From: Nonlabens sp. Hel1_33_55
GTDB lineage: Bacteria; Bacteroidota; Bacteroidia; Flavobacteriales; Flavobacteriaceae
Reading direction: 5' to 3'
DNA: 64,000 bases
Assembly (NCBI RefSeq): GCF_900101765.1
Contig: NZ_LT627735.1
Coordinates: 2,263,501 to 2,327,500, forward strand
In this document: positions 17,163 through 26,733 of the stretch, piece by piece
Layout: every line of letters starts with the position of its first letter
Numbering within the stretch: the stretch's first letter is position 1
Notes under the pieces: model-generated
The model's database searches: none
What the model was told of the DNA's origin: nothing
What the model saw: the letters and a program-made list of their open reading frames with translations, nothing else
Made by a program: the position numbers and the translations under genes

Positions 17163-17771
17163 CTACTTATTCTGAGCATATAATTTAGAAACTTCTTCCC
17201 AATTGATCACATTGAAGAATGCTTCAACATAATCTGGTCTTCTGTTTTGGTAATTTAGGTAGTAAGCGTGTTCCCATACATCTAATCCTAAAATAGGAGT
17301 TCCACCGCAGCCAGTATTTGGCATCAATGGGTTGTCTTGATTAGGACAGCCGCATACATCTAGTTTTCCACCTTCATGCACACATAAAAATGCCCATCCT
17401 GAACCAAATTGTCCTTTGGCAGTTTCAGAGAATTTTGTTTTGAAATCTGCAAAACTTCCAAATTTCTTGTCAATCGCGGTTGCTAGCTCGCCAGATGGCT
17501 CGCCACCACCATTTGGAGACATGATATTCCAGAACAATTTGTGATTATAGAAACCACCACCGTTATTTCTAACTGCTTTGTTTTCCATATCCAGTGAATT
17601 CAGGATATTCTCGATAGTTTTTCCTTCATGATCCGTGCCTTTGATGGCATTGTTCAATTTATCGGTATATCCTTGGTGATGCTTTGTATGGTGTATTTCC
17701 ATAGTTTTAGCATCTATATGTGGTTCTAATGCATCGTATGCATAATCTAACTTCGGTAATTCAAAAGCCAT
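17163..17771 (-). CDS. sodA: Iron/manganese superoxide dismutase
   Basis: This 202-residue enzyme dismutates superoxide. All four metal ligands are visible: H27 in EIHHTKHHQGY, H77 in FYNHKLFWNI, D164 and H168 in LDVWEHAYYLNYQNRRPDY. An insertion just before the last ligands carries four cysteines (C130, C140, C142, C155: FLCVHEGG, DVCGCPN, NTGCGGTP), which most Fe/Mn-SODs lack. Metal choice cannot be read from these residues, so the symbol sodA is provisional. It is transcribed alone, divergent from the AddA-type gene. Confidence 0.95.
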   Translation of the reverse strand: MAFELPKLDYAYDALEPHIDAKTMEIHHTKHHQGYTDKLNNAIKGTDHEGKTIENILNSLDMENKAVRNNGGGFYNHKLFWNIMSPNGGGEPSGELATAIDKKFGSFADFKTKFSETAKGQFGSGWAFLCVHEGGKLDVCGCPNQDNPLMPNTGCGGTPILGLDVWEHAYYLNYQNRRPDYVEAFFNVINWEEVSKLYAQNK

Positions 17772-17880
17772 TATATTAAGTTTTTAGTTAGTAATTCAGT
17801 AAGTCATAAAGTTAGTGTAGGAATGGGCTGCAATAAAATCGCGCGTGTTATAATATACTTAAAGATGAGCCTATGAATAT

Positions 17881-17920
17881 ACATCATAAGGTGCGGAATT
17901 AATTCCGTACCTTATGATGT
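17881..17920. repeat. 40-bp near-perfect palindrome without spacer
   Basis: The left arm runs ACATCATAAGGT..GGAATT and the right arm is its reverse complement; 19 of 20 base pairs match and the other is a G-T wobble. It is centred on AATT at 17900-17901, in the sodA/addA divergent region, and is not followed directly by a T run, so it is not a normal terminator. Confidence 0.85.
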
Positions 17921-17960
17921 GGCGATCAATATGGGTTTTTTAAAACGACTCTAATAAGTT

Positions 17961-17976
17961 CGCTTTCGCGAAAGCG
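17961..17976. repeat. Dispersed palindrome, intergenic
   Basis: Perfect copy in the sodA/addA divergent region, 40 bp after the 40-bp palindrome. Confidence 0.97.
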
Positions 17977-18015
17977 AGATAGCTACCATCATCACGCATA
18001 TCAAAGCCATTTTGC

Positions 18016-18023
18016 TAACTTTG
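18016..18023 (+). promoter_or_regulatory. -7 box abutting the AddA-type gene
   Basis: TAACTTTG ends 3 nt before the ATG at 18027, which would make the transcript leaderless if used. Confidence 0.45.
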
Positions 18024-18026
18024 AGC

Positions 18027-21000
18027 ATGGCACATCAACCCACCACATTTTATAGTGCGAGCGCAGGCTCTGGCAAAACCTACACGCTGGCAAGAGATTA
18101 CCTGACGCTGCTTTTCAAAAGCGATTTCAACAATGGTTACCGAGAGATTCTCGCCATTACGTTTACCAACAAAGCTGTTGCAGAAATGAAACAGCGCATC
18201 CTAGAAAACCTACACGCTTTCACACAGGTAGATCTCCCACAAAACCTAATTGCAATTAGGGACCATATCAAAGCAGAAACTGGTCTGGACAACGCCGGCA
18301 TTCAAAAAAAGGCAAGAAAGATCGAGCAGAAGCTGCTCCACGATTATGCCGCATTTGATATTGTTACCATTGATAGCTTTAATCACAGGATCCTTAGAAC
18401 TTTTGCGCGTGAGGTAGAATTACCCGATGGTTTTGAGATTGAGTTGGACAGTGGCCGCCTGATTTCTAAAGCCATACACAACCTTATCGCAAGAGCTGGA
18501 AAGGAAAAACAACTCACTGATTTACTGGTTGACTTTTCACTCTCGAAAATTGATGACGGCAAAAGCTGGGACATCGAGTTCGATCTGCACAACATCGCCG
18601 TACTCATATTGAGCGAATCACACTACAACTACATCCAGCAACTCAAGGAAAAATCAATTGAAGATTTTCTTGAACTGCGCAAGCAACTACGTTCCTACAT
18701 CAAAACTGCCCAAACCGATATCATTTCAAAAGGCAAGAAGCTACTCGACTATTATACTTCAAATGGCTTGACTCAAAACGATTTCTCAGGAAAATCTCGT
18801 GGGATTTATGGCTGGATTCAAAAGATAGGAACGGGCAATATCCCAGCAAATGGCCAACAAAAATATCTAGAAAAAGCCCTTACAGATTCCATTGCAGGAT
18901 CGACCAGTGCCGGCAACCAATCAACTATAGATGCCGTTCAAAGTGACCTTGTAGACTTGATTCAGACATTTCAAGAGAACTCTGGAACCATCGCGCTTCA
19001 TCAAAATGCTCTTTCTTCCATAACCGCATTATCACTACTTAATGAATTAATGCATGAGGTGGACAACATCAAACAGGACGAGCAGATCGTTCCCATCTAT
19101 GAATTCAATGGGATTCTTTCCAAACAGATCAAGGATCAACCAGCACCGTTTATTTATGAGCGGTTGGGTGAACGATACCGTCATTATTTTATAGATGAGT
19201 TTCAGGATACCAGCAAGATGCAATGGGAAAACTTGATGCCATTGATTGAGAATCCGTTGGTGCAGATGCGGGATGATGGAACTAAAGGTAGTTTGATGCT
19301 GGTAGGCGATGCTAAACAATCCATTTATCGCTGGCGCGGCGGTGATGCAGATCAGTTTTTGGGGATTTTAGGAAGTGGTCAATTGTTCCTTCAAGAAAAA
19401 CAAAACGAGACCCTGGATACCAACTGGCGCAGTTTTGACACGATTATCAAGTTCAACAATGAGCTTTTCAAACATTACGGCAGCTATTTGAACAGTGATT
19501 TATATAAAGAACTATACGAGAACTTCCTGCATCAGGAATCCACCGATAAAACAGGTGGTTATGTCCAGATCGACTTTTTGGATAGTGATGAAAACGAAAA
19601 TTTAGAGGCCGATCTTGAACTAAATAGCGTCTATCCTATTCACGTCAAGCGCCAGATTGATCAGGCGCTGACAAATGGTTTTGGGCCTAGCGAGATTTGT
19701 GTTTTAGTGCGTAAGAAAAAACAGGGCGATGAGATCGCGCGCTATCTGGTGCGTCAGGACATGAGTGTCGTGTCTGCAGACAGTTTGTTGGTCGCTGCAT
19801 CGCCACGCGTGCAGTTGCTGGTGCAGTTTATGCACATGTGCATGTATACAGAGCAGCAACAGCCACGCTATGAGTTTTTGTTGCAATATGCTGTTCTCAA
19901 AAACCAACCGCTCATCCATCAATTCATTCAGTCACACTTGCAGTCTGACATTGATGTGTTGACTAGAGATCTTTTAAGCGGTGATGATGATGTGTATCTC
20001 GCTTTCGCGAAAGCGCCATTATTTCAAGCCACAGAAAAAGCAGCGGACGCATTGGGACTTTTTGAAGATCATGACATGAGGCTGCAGGCGTTTTTAGAAC
20101 ACGTATTTGAATTTGGAACTGGCTACGATAAAACAGCATCAGGATTTCTGGAATCGTGGGAAAACAAACAAACTGGCTTGAGCGTACCAGCCGCAGAGGA
20201 TCCTAGCGCCATACAGATCATGACCATACACAAATCCAAAGGATTGGAATTTCCCGTGGTCATCGTTCCCTACTGTGATGTTTTATTAGAAGAAATGCGA
20301 GATGCAGCAGGATGGATGCCCATAAATGCTGAGAATTACTTAGGATTTGAACATTTATACATATCACTTAAAAAAGAGTGCTTGCTCTATCCAGAACCAG
20401 CGCCAGCGATGTACAATGAGCAGCTTGCCAAAGCGCAAATGGATCAGATCAACACCTTATATGTAGCATTTACAAGAGCCAAAGAACAGTTGTTTATAAG
20501 CTGTTTTGAGAATAAAAAGGAAAAAAATAATTACAGCAAAGTCCTCATGGAGTTTGTGGAAAATTCAAAATGGAGTTTAGAACAGAAAACAGAATACAAA
20601 ACAAGTAATCATGGATCTCCAGCAAGAATTACAGAAGCTGAAGCAACTACAGCAAGTATCTTGATGGAGGATTATTTTGTTAGCGAACGAGTGGATCGTA
20701 TTGATATTTCTACCAGAAAGGGAATGTTATGGGCCAGTGAAGCCATGGAAGCCATTGATGCGGGAACGCAATTGCACGATTACTTATCGATGATTCAAGA
20801 TGTAAATGATCTTGATCGTGTTGAAAAGGCTATAGGTCTGGACAGGTCTCTGGATGATAATGAAGGAAAAAAACTATATGAAAAAATTCAAAGGATAGTA
20901 AGTGATTCAAAACTTGCTGAATATTATAAAGATGGTATTCAAGCAATTAATGAGCGAGCTATTCTTACTAGCGATGGCAGCAAATCCATTCCGGACAGAC

Positions 21001-21173
21001 TGGTTTTTGATGATAAAAAGGTTACGGTGATTGACTACAAAACTGGAAACGAAAGTCCAAAACATAAAACTCAAGTAAATCGTTATGCAGATTTACTTTC
21101 ATCAATGGGTTACAGCATTGAACATAAAATACTGATCTATACGGACGATCTGCACATCGTCAAGTGGAGCTAG
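18027..21173 (+). CDS. AddA-type UvrD helicase with RecB-like nuclease domain
   Basis: A 1048-residue superfamily 1 helicase-nuclease, probably half of an AddAB/RecBCD-like double-strand break repair machine. The Walker A loop is SASAGSGKTYT (residues 10-20), Walker B is HYFIDEFQDTSKMQW, and motifs MLVGDAKQSIYRWRGG, LDTNWRS, IQIMTIHKSKGLEFP and LYVAFTRAKEQL follow in the UvrD order. The C-terminus has the RecB nuclease core with DRLVFDDKKVTVIDYKTGN, whose D-x-K is catalytic. I start at the ATG at 18027 because the TTG at 18012 lies upstream of a promoter-like box. The palindrome at 20000-20015 encodes LAFAKAPLF. The AddB-type partner lies at 23995-26733. Confidence 0.92.
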   Translation: MAHQPTTFYSASAGSGKTYTLARDYLTLLFKSDFNNGYREILAITFTNKAVAEMKQRILENLHAFTQVDLPQNLIAIRDHIKAETGLDNAGIQKKARKIEQKLLHDYAAFDIVTIDSFNHRILRTFAREVELPDGFEIELDSGRLISKAIHNLIARAGKEKQLTDLLVDFSLSKIDDGKSWDIEFDLHNIAVLILSESHYNYIQQLKEKSIEDFLELRKQLRSYIKTAQTDIISKGKKLLDYYTSNGLTQNDFSGKSRGIYGWIQKIGTGNIPANGQQKYLEKALTDSIAGSTSAGNQSTIDAVQSDLVDLIQTFQENSGTIALHQNALSSITALSLLNELMHEVDNIKQDEQIVPIYEFNGILSKQIKDQPAPFIYERLGERYRHYFIDEFQDTSKMQWENLMPLIENPLVQMRDDGTKGSLMLVGDAKQSIYRWRGGDADQFLGILGSGQLFLQEKQNETLDTNWRSFDTIIKFNNELFKHYGSYLNSDLYKELYENFLHQESTDKTGGYVQIDFLDSDENENLEADLELNSVYPIHVKRQIDQALTNGFGPSEICVLVRKKKQGDEIARYLVRQDMSVVSADSLLVAASPRVQLLVQFMHMCMYTEQQQPRYEFLLQYAVLKNQPLIHQFIQSHLQSDIDVLTRDLLSGDDDVYLAFAKAPLFQATEKAADALGLFEDHDMRLQAFLEHVFEFGTGYDKTASGFLESWENKQTGLSVPAAEDPSAIQIMTIHKSKGLEFPVVIVPYCDVLLEEMRDAAGWMPINAENYLGFEHLYISLKKECLLYPEPAPAMYNEQLAKAQMDQINTLYVAFTRAKEQLFISCFENKKEKNNYSKVLMEFVENSKWSLEQKTEYKTSNHGSPARITEAEATTASILMEDYFVSERVDRIDISTRKGMLWASEAMEAIDAGTQLHDYLSMIQDVNDLDRVEKAIGLDRSLDDNEGKKLYEKIQRIVSDSKLAEYYKDGIQAINERAILTSDGSKSIPDRLVFDDKKVTVIDYKTGNESPKHKTQVNRYADLLSSMGYSIEHKILIYTDDLHIVKWS
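20000..20015. repeat. Dispersed palindrome, coding
   Basis: Perfect copy in the AddA-type gene; read as AFAKA. Confidence 0.97.
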
Positions 21174-21188
21174 AACCTACAGAGTTCT

Positions 21189-21196
21189 TACCTTTG
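21189..21196 (+). promoter_or_regulatory. Putative -7 box for kbl
   Basis: TACCTTTG lies 17 nt upstream of the ATG. No TTG is found 17-23 nt further upstream, so support is weak. Confidence 0.3.
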
Positions 21197-21213
21197 AGAA
21201 AAAGAAGAAAACT

Positions 21214-22413
21214 ATGTACGGAGCAATAGGAGATTATCTAAAAAAAGAACTTGAAGAAATCAAAGATGCAGGACTTTATAAAAAGGAACGCATTATTACA
21301 TCACCACAAGATGCAGTCATCACATTAGATGATGGTAGTGAGGTGATTAACTTCTGTGCTAATAATTATTTAGGATTAAGCTCGCATCCTGAAGTTATTC
21401 AAGCCGCAAAAGATACGTTGGACTCTCATGGTTTTGGAATGAGTTCGGTTCGCTTTATATGTGGAACTCAAGACATCCATAAAGAATTGGAACAAAAACT
21501 CGCCGAATTCTATGGTATGGAAGACACCATACTATATGCGGCATGTTTTGATGCGAATGGTGGCGTTTTTGAACCGTTATTAGGTAAAGAGGATGCAATT
21601 ATTTCTGATTCCTTAAATCATGCTTCTATCATTGATGGTGTTCGTTTGTGTAAAGCAATGCGTTACCGATATGCCAGCGCAGACATGGCAGATTTAGAGA
21701 AGCAGTTGCAAAAAGCCAATGACGACGGAGCCAGACATAAAGTGATTGTAACCGATGGTGTTTTCTCCATGGATGGAATTTTGGCACCATTAGACAAAAT
21801 CTGTGATCTCGCAGATAAGTATGATGCATTAGTTATGGTAGATGAATGCCATGCCGCAGGATTTCTAGGCGACACTGGTCGCGGATCTTTAGAAGCAAAA
21901 GGTGTTTTAGGTAGAATAGATATCGTTACAGGAACTTTAGGAAAAGCATTAGGCGGCGCCATGGGCGGTTACACTTGTGCAAAGAAAGAAGTTATTGAAA
22001 TATTGCGTCAGCGTTCAAGGCCTTACTTGTTTTCCAATTCCCTAGCGCCTTCGATTGTTGGCGCCTCGATAAAGGCGTTAGAATTGATAGATTCTAGTAC
22101 AGACTTGATTGAGAAAGTACAGTCTAACACGGCATACTTTAAAAAAGGAATGAAAGAATTAGGCTTTGATTTTATTGATGGCGAGAGTGCTATTGTACCA
22201 GTCATGTTATATGAAGCAAAACTGTCTCAGCAGATGGCAGATATGCTTTTAGAAGAAGGAATTTATGTCATTGGATTCTTTTTTCCTGTTGTTCCAAAGG
22301 AAAAAGCAAGAATAAGAGTGCAATTAAGTGCGGCACATTCTCAAAAATATTTAGATAAAGCTATAAAAGCCTTTGAAAAAGTAGGGAAATCATTAGGAAT
22401 TATCAAAAATTAA
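21214..22413 (+). CDS. kbl: Glycine C-acetyltransferase (2-amino-3-ketobutyrate CoA ligase)
   Basis: A PLP enzyme of the alpha-oxoamine synthase family that splits 2-amino-3-oxobutanoate into glycine and acetyl-CoA in threonine breakdown. The 399-residue length fits. PLP contacts are the D-x-CHA motif in MVDECHAAGFLGDTGRG and K244 in TGTLGKALGGAMGGY; the NFCANNYLGLSSHPE and FGMSSVRFICGTQDIHKELE segments are typical of Kbl rather than BioF or HemA. The partner threonine dehydrogenase is not adjacent. It lies between the AddA-type and AddB-type genes. Confidence 0.94.
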   Translation: MYGAIGDYLKKELEEIKDAGLYKKERIITSPQDAVITLDDGSEVINFCANNYLGLSSHPEVIQAAKDTLDSHGFGMSSVRFICGTQDIHKELEQKLAEFYGMEDTILYAACFDANGGVFEPLLGKEDAIISDSLNHASIIDGVRLCKAMRYRYASADMADLEKQLQKANDDGARHKVIVTDGVFSMDGILAPLDKICDLADKYDALVMVDECHAAGFLGDTGRGSLEAKGVLGRIDIVTGTLGKALGGAMGGYTCAKKEVIEILRQRSRPYLFSNSLAPSIVGASIKALELIDSSTDLIEKVQSNTAYFKKGMKELGFDFIDGESAIVPVMLYEAKLSQQMADMLLEEGIYVIGFFFPVVPKEKARIRVQLSAAHSQKYLDKAIKAFEKVGKSLGIIKN

Positions 22414-22465
22414 CATTTAATTCAAGCTTGAATTGACGTATTAGGATAATTTTATTGTTTAAGCC

Positions 22466-22495
22466 TTGCAAATGTTTAAGAACCAATTAATTTTG
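22466..22495 (+). promoter_or_regulatory. Promoter of the OmpA gene
   Basis: TTG at 22466-22468 and TAATTTTG at 22488-22495 are separated by 19 nt, matching the Bacteroidota consensus TTG-N17-23-TAnnTTTG. The ATG lies 27 nt after the box. Confidence 0.7.
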
Positions 22496-22522
22496 CGACG
22501 TTGTAAATCTAAAAAACCCAAC

Positions 22523-23908
22523 ATGAAAAACTTTATTAAAATCTTTATTGCCAGTGCAGTTTTACTTTCTGCTTCATTGGTACAAGCACAAGACGAGACC
22601 AATCGATGGTCTGTTGCATTAGGAATTAACGCTATTGACTTTTATTCAATCGACGGTGGAGATGATAACCTTGGAGGATATTTCGAGGAACTTGTTGATG
22701 TAAGTGATTACAATATTTTACCTGCTCCATCAAGACTAGAGATAGGTTACTATGTAGGTGATGGAATTGTTGCTACCATCGCAGGTTCTGCTAACTCTAT
22801 AGACAATGTTTATGAAATGGACGTTGAGGATTTATTTTACGTTAGCGTTGATGGAGGATTGAGATATAACTTAAGAGAAATCTATAACGGTAGCGATTTT
22901 TTCAATCCTTACTTAGGTATAGGTGGATCATATCAATTCATTGAAGACATTTCTTTTGGTACATTTAATGGAACTATAGGTTTCGACGTCAAAGTTGCTG
23001 AGAATATTTATTTTAATCTTCAGACTACTTACAAGCATCCTTTTGAGGATCAAAATGGTGTATTTGCAGCTGAAGGTCCAAGACACTTCCAACATGTTGC
23101 GGGTGTGAAATTTGTATGGGGAGCTGTTGATACTGATGGTGACGGAATTCCAGATAGTAAAGATGATTGTCCAGAGACTCCAGGTCTTGAGCAATTTAAC
23201 GGTTGTCCAGATTCTGATGGTGATGGTATTAAAGACAGTGAAGACGAATGTCCTTACGTAGCAGGCCCAGCAGAAACCAATGGTTGTCCAGATTCTGACG
23301 GTGATACTGTTCTTGACAAAGATGACAAATGTCCAGAGACTCCAGGTCTTGTTGCTTTGATGGGTTGTCCTGATAGCGACGGTGACGGTATTGCAGATGG
23401 TGATGATGAGTGTCCTAATGAGGCTGGTCTAGCTAAATTCAATGGATGTCCTGATACTGACGGTGATGGTATTGCTGATAAAGATGATGAATGTCCAAAT
23501 GAGGCTGGTGTAGCTGAATTAAACGGATGTCCTCGTCCTGCAGTTCCAACTGTACAAGAACAAGAGCAATTGAATGCTTATGCTAAAACAATATTGTTTG
23601 AATTGAACAAATCAGACATTCAAGCTCAATCAGCTCAAACTTTATCTGATATCATTGATATCTTGAAAAAATATCCAGAGTCTGAATTCTCTATCGATGG
23701 TCATACTGATAGTCAAGGTTCTGAAGCTTACAACCAAAAACTTTCTGAGGAAAGAGCTAACTCTGTACTTAGGTACTTAGTGAATGGTGGAATTGAAGCT
23801 AATAGATTATCTGCAGAAGGTTTTGGAGAATCTAAGCCTATCGCTACTAACAGCACTGCCGCAGGTAGACAACAAAACAGACGTACTGAAATCAACTTGA
23901 AAAAGTAA
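22523..23908 (+). CDS. OmpA family protein with thrombospondin type 3 repeats
   Basis: A 461-residue outer membrane protein from the ATG at 22523 (MKNFIKIFIASAVLLSASLVQAQ signal peptide region). An N-terminal beta-barrel region (about 24-190) is followed by about five acidic calcium-binding TSP3 units of the form DSDGDGIxDxxDxCP..G and then a peptidoglycan-binding OmpA domain starting at ILFELNKSD, with FSIDGHTDSQGSEAYNQ and NRRTEINLKK. It should link outer membrane to cell wall. The longer frame from TTG 22466 coincides with the promoter and is rejected. Likely highly expressed, with its own promoter and terminator. Confidence 0.95.
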   Translation: MKNFIKIFIASAVLLSASLVQAQDETNRWSVALGINAIDFYSIDGGDDNLGGYFEELVDVSDYNILPAPSRLEIGYYVGDGIVATIAGSANSIDNVYEMDVEDLFYVSVDGGLRYNLREIYNGSDFFNPYLGIGGSYQFIEDISFGTFNGTIGFDVKVAENIYFNLQTTYKHPFEDQNGVFAAEGPRHFQHVAGVKFVWGAVDTDGDGIPDSKDDCPETPGLEQFNGCPDSDGDGIKDSEDECPYVAGPAETNGCPDSDGDTVLDKDDKCPETPGLVALMGCPDSDGDGIADGDDECPNEAGLAKFNGCPDTDGDGIADKDDECPNEAGVAELNGCPRPAVPTVQEQEQLNAYAKTILFELNKSDIQAQSAQTLSDIIDILKKYPESEFSIDGHTDSQGSEAYNQKLSEERANSVLRYLVNGGIEANRLSAEGFGESKPIATNSTAAGRQQNRRTEINLKK

Positions 23909-23932
23909 TTGATTAACGTCTTTCTAAATAGA

Positions 23933-23961
23933 AACGTCATCCATACGGATGGCGTTTTTTT
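23933..23961 (+). terminator. Intrinsic terminator after OmpA gene
   Basis: AACGTCATCC pairs with GGATGGCGTT (one G-T wobble) around a 4-nt loop and runs into seven T residues. Confidence 0.85.
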
Positions 23962-23994
23962 ATGCCTTATTTTTAATAGTCTCAAACCATACCC

Positions 23995-26733
23995 ATGCAG
24001 GAAACCTTTATCGGCAAAACACTTGATAGCCTTGTTTCTAAAGGATTTCATTTAGATGAGCTAAGCTATATCGTTCCTAGTAGAAGGGTTGGTGTTTTTC
24101 TAAATAAAGAAATATCACAGCGCTATAACAAGCCTATTCTAGCGCCTGTCACACTTAGTATAGAAGACTACATTCAAGAACTTTCTGGACTTCACATCCT
24201 GTCCGACCTTGATACCTTACCCTATTTCTACCAAGCATATTGTAATATTGAGCCCATTGAAAAGAGAGACAGTTTTGACGCTTTCATTGGTTGGGCACCT
24301 ACAATTTTGAAGGATTTTAATGAGGTAGACCGGTATTTAGTCGACCCAGAGCAGTTTTTTGAATACTTGGGTAACTATAAAGCGTTAGATACAGATAGGC
24401 ATTGGTCCCTAGAGGCCAATCCTACACAAATGGTTACCCAATATCTTGATTTTTGGAAGAAGCTTTTTCTTTATTATAAAGCGCTTCACAAGGTATTGGA
24501 ACAAAATGAAGTTGCATATCAGGGAATGGCGTATCAAATCGCTTTCGCGAAAGCGAACTCATCGAAATCCATTTCAAAACCAAAAAATCCATTGGTATTT
24601 TTAGGCCTCAATGCACTGAATACCGCAGAGTCTAAAATCATCCAGCAATTATTGGAGAATGACGGCGCAGTGATTTATTGGGATACCGATAGCTACTTCT
24701 TAGAAAACTCCTACCACGAGGCGGGAAAGTTTATAAGAAATCATCAAGAGGAATGGAAATACTATCAAGATCGAAAAATCGATATTATAGGATCGGGTTA
24801 CAGGCAAAGTAAATCCATAGAAATAATAAGTGCTACTGGAAATTTAGGCATGGTTCAAGCGGCACGCAAGTATCTTACTAAGATTAGTGAGGAAGATCTG
24901 CTGGATACCGCTGTAATTCTAGCAGATGAACAATTGCTTTTACCGCTGTTAAATGCCTTGCCGGATAACATTGATGCTTTCAATGTGACTATGGGATTGA
25001 GCTTGGACCAGTTACCTATCAGTTCCTTCTTCATGGATCTGTTTCAGTTACACAAGGAATCTACTGATGGTACTTTTTACTACAAGAATGTAACAAAACT
25101 ACTAGAATCATCGATTGTCAACCTTATCGCTCCAGATGAATCAATAAAAGCGTTGCAACAGATAAGGGAACATAATCTTATTCAAATCAAACCTAATGAT
25201 TTTACAGGTAGAACATTTCCTTTTTTAAATAGTGTTTTACTAAATATAAAGCAACCTAACGAAATCGTTGAACTCTCCAACAAACTACTAAAACAACTGA
25301 AAGATGTTCTTATAAAAAAACGGGATAGTCGTCTTGAACTAGAACAGTTGCTGGGAATGACAGAGGTCATCGACGAACTTTCTGATCTTATACGGGATAA
25401 TTCAAGTATAAAAGATTTAAGGACTTTGGAATATCTACTCAGACAACTATTACCACTTAAAAAGCTAGATTTTATAGGCGAGCCTGTTCAGGGATTACAG
25501 ATTATGGGTTTGCTGGAAACGAGAGCGCTGGATTTCAAGAACATACTTATGCTGTCTGTCAACGAAGGTACGCTACCGGCAGGAAAGTCATTTGGTTCGT
25601 ACATACCTCATGAAATGAAAAGGGCTTTTGATTTGCCTACTTATACCGAGAAGGACAGCATTTACGCTTATCACTTTTATCGCCTATTACATCGTTGCGA
25701 GAACGCCACTTTTATATACAATGCCGAATCGGATACATTAGGTGGCGGCGAAAAAAGTCGTTTTCTTTTGCAGCTGGAACGCGATGAAAACATCCAGCAC
25801 AAATTGACGCATACCAGTTATTACCACAAAATAAATGCCGTCACAAACGAATTGCTGGAGATCAAAAAAGAGCTCATCTACTTTGACCGATTAATAGAAA
25901 TAGCCTCCAAAGGATTTTCACCATCTGCATTGACCAGTTATGTGCGCAATCCCATAGATTTCTTCTCCAGTAAAATCTTACGCATTTCAGATTTAGAAGA
26001 TGTAGAAGAAGACATTGCTCTCAATACGATGGGATCCATTATTCACGAGGCGCTTGATAAATTATATCAGCCCTACCAGAATAAGATTCTGATAACAGAA
26101 GATTATAAAAAGATTGAAAGCCAGATAAAAACAGAACTGGATCTTGCGTACGCTAGCTGCTACACTTCTGCTTCAAACCCATTGGGAAAGAATAAGATCA
26201 TTTACGAAGTCTCGCATCACTACATAAAGAAGATGATTGCCTTTGACAAAAAAACCGTACAGCAGTCAGATGAGTTTATTATCAAAAGCGTTGAGCAGGA
26301 CCTATCAACTATTGTTAAAGTACCCAACATTGGCAATGTGAAATTTCACGGAAAAGTGGATCGCGTTGATATTGTCAATGGCGTCCTAAGAATCATTGAC
26401 TATAAAACTGGAAGCGTATCAAAAGGCAACGTAGGTATTGAAGTGGATGGCTATGAGGCTATCATTACAGACTACCAAAAATCAAAGGCTTTTCAAGTCC
26501 TCATGTACGCATATCTATACATGAAGAATAACCCATTGGTCACACTACAAGCTGGTATTATAAGTTTTAAAAACTTTGGTGAAGGTTTTATCTCATTCGG
26601 GATTAAGAATGGTCGCAGTTACGAGCCAGTTGTTATTGATCTGGATATCTTGGAGCAATTTGAAATCCAACTTGTCGACCTAATAACCGAACTATTTGAT
26701 CCAGAAATTCCGTTAAAAGAAAAGGAAGTATGA
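23995..26733 (+). CDS. AddB-type PD-(D/E)XK nuclease
   Basis: A 912-residue protein with the layout of AddB: an N-terminal inactivated helicase-like part (LSYIVPSRRVGVFLNKEIS, lacking a Walker A lysine), a middle region with GLLETRALDFKNILMLSVNEG (helicase motif V-like), and a C-terminal nuclease with HEALDKLY, GKVDRVDIVNGVLRIIDYKTG and QVLMYAYLY. The D-x-K of IDYKTG is catalytic. The iron-sulfur cysteines of Bacillus AddB are not obvious. It should work with the AddA-type protein at 18027 although kbl and the OmpA gene separate them. The palindrome at 24540-24555 encodes IAFAKANSSK. Its stop overlaps the next start by 4 bp. Confidence 0.88.
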   Translation: MQETFIGKTLDSLVSKGFHLDELSYIVPSRRVGVFLNKEISQRYNKPILAPVTLSIEDYIQELSGLHILSDLDTLPYFYQAYCNIEPIEKRDSFDAFIGWAPTILKDFNEVDRYLVDPEQFFEYLGNYKALDTDRHWSLEANPTQMVTQYLDFWKKLFLYYKALHKVLEQNEVAYQGMAYQIAFAKANSSKSISKPKNPLVFLGLNALNTAESKIIQQLLENDGAVIYWDTDSYFLENSYHEAGKFIRNHQEEWKYYQDRKIDIIGSGYRQSKSIEIISATGNLGMVQAARKYLTKISEEDLLDTAVILADEQLLLPLLNALPDNIDAFNVTMGLSLDQLPISSFFMDLFQLHKESTDGTFYYKNVTKLLESSIVNLIAPDESIKALQQIREHNLIQIKPNDFTGRTFPFLNSVLLNIKQPNEIVELSNKLLKQLKDVLIKKRDSRLELEQLLGMTEVIDELSDLIRDNSSIKDLRTLEYLLRQLLPLKKLDFIGEPVQGLQIMGLLETRALDFKNILMLSVNEGTLPAGKSFGSYIPHEMKRAFDLPTYTEKDSIYAYHFYRLLHRCENATFIYNAESDTLGGGEKSRFLLQLERDENIQHKLTHTSYYHKINAVTNELLEIKKELIYFDRLIEIASKGFSPSALTSYVRNPIDFFSSKILRISDLEDVEEDIALNTMGSIIHEALDKLYQPYQNKILITEDYKKIESQIKTELDLAYASCYTSASNPLGKNKIIYEVSHHYIKKMIAFDKKTVQQSDEFIIKSVEQDLSTIVKVPNIGNVKFHGKVDRVDIVNGVLRIIDYKTGSVSKGNVGIEVDGYEAIITDYQKSKAFQVLMYAYLYMKNNPLVTLQAGIISFKNFGEGFISFGIKNGRSYEPVVIDLDILEQFEIQLVDLITELFDPEIPLKEKEV
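24540..24555. repeat. Dispersed palindrome, coding
   Basis: Perfect copy in the AddB-type gene; read as AFAKA, with right flank AACTCAT. Confidence 0.97.
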
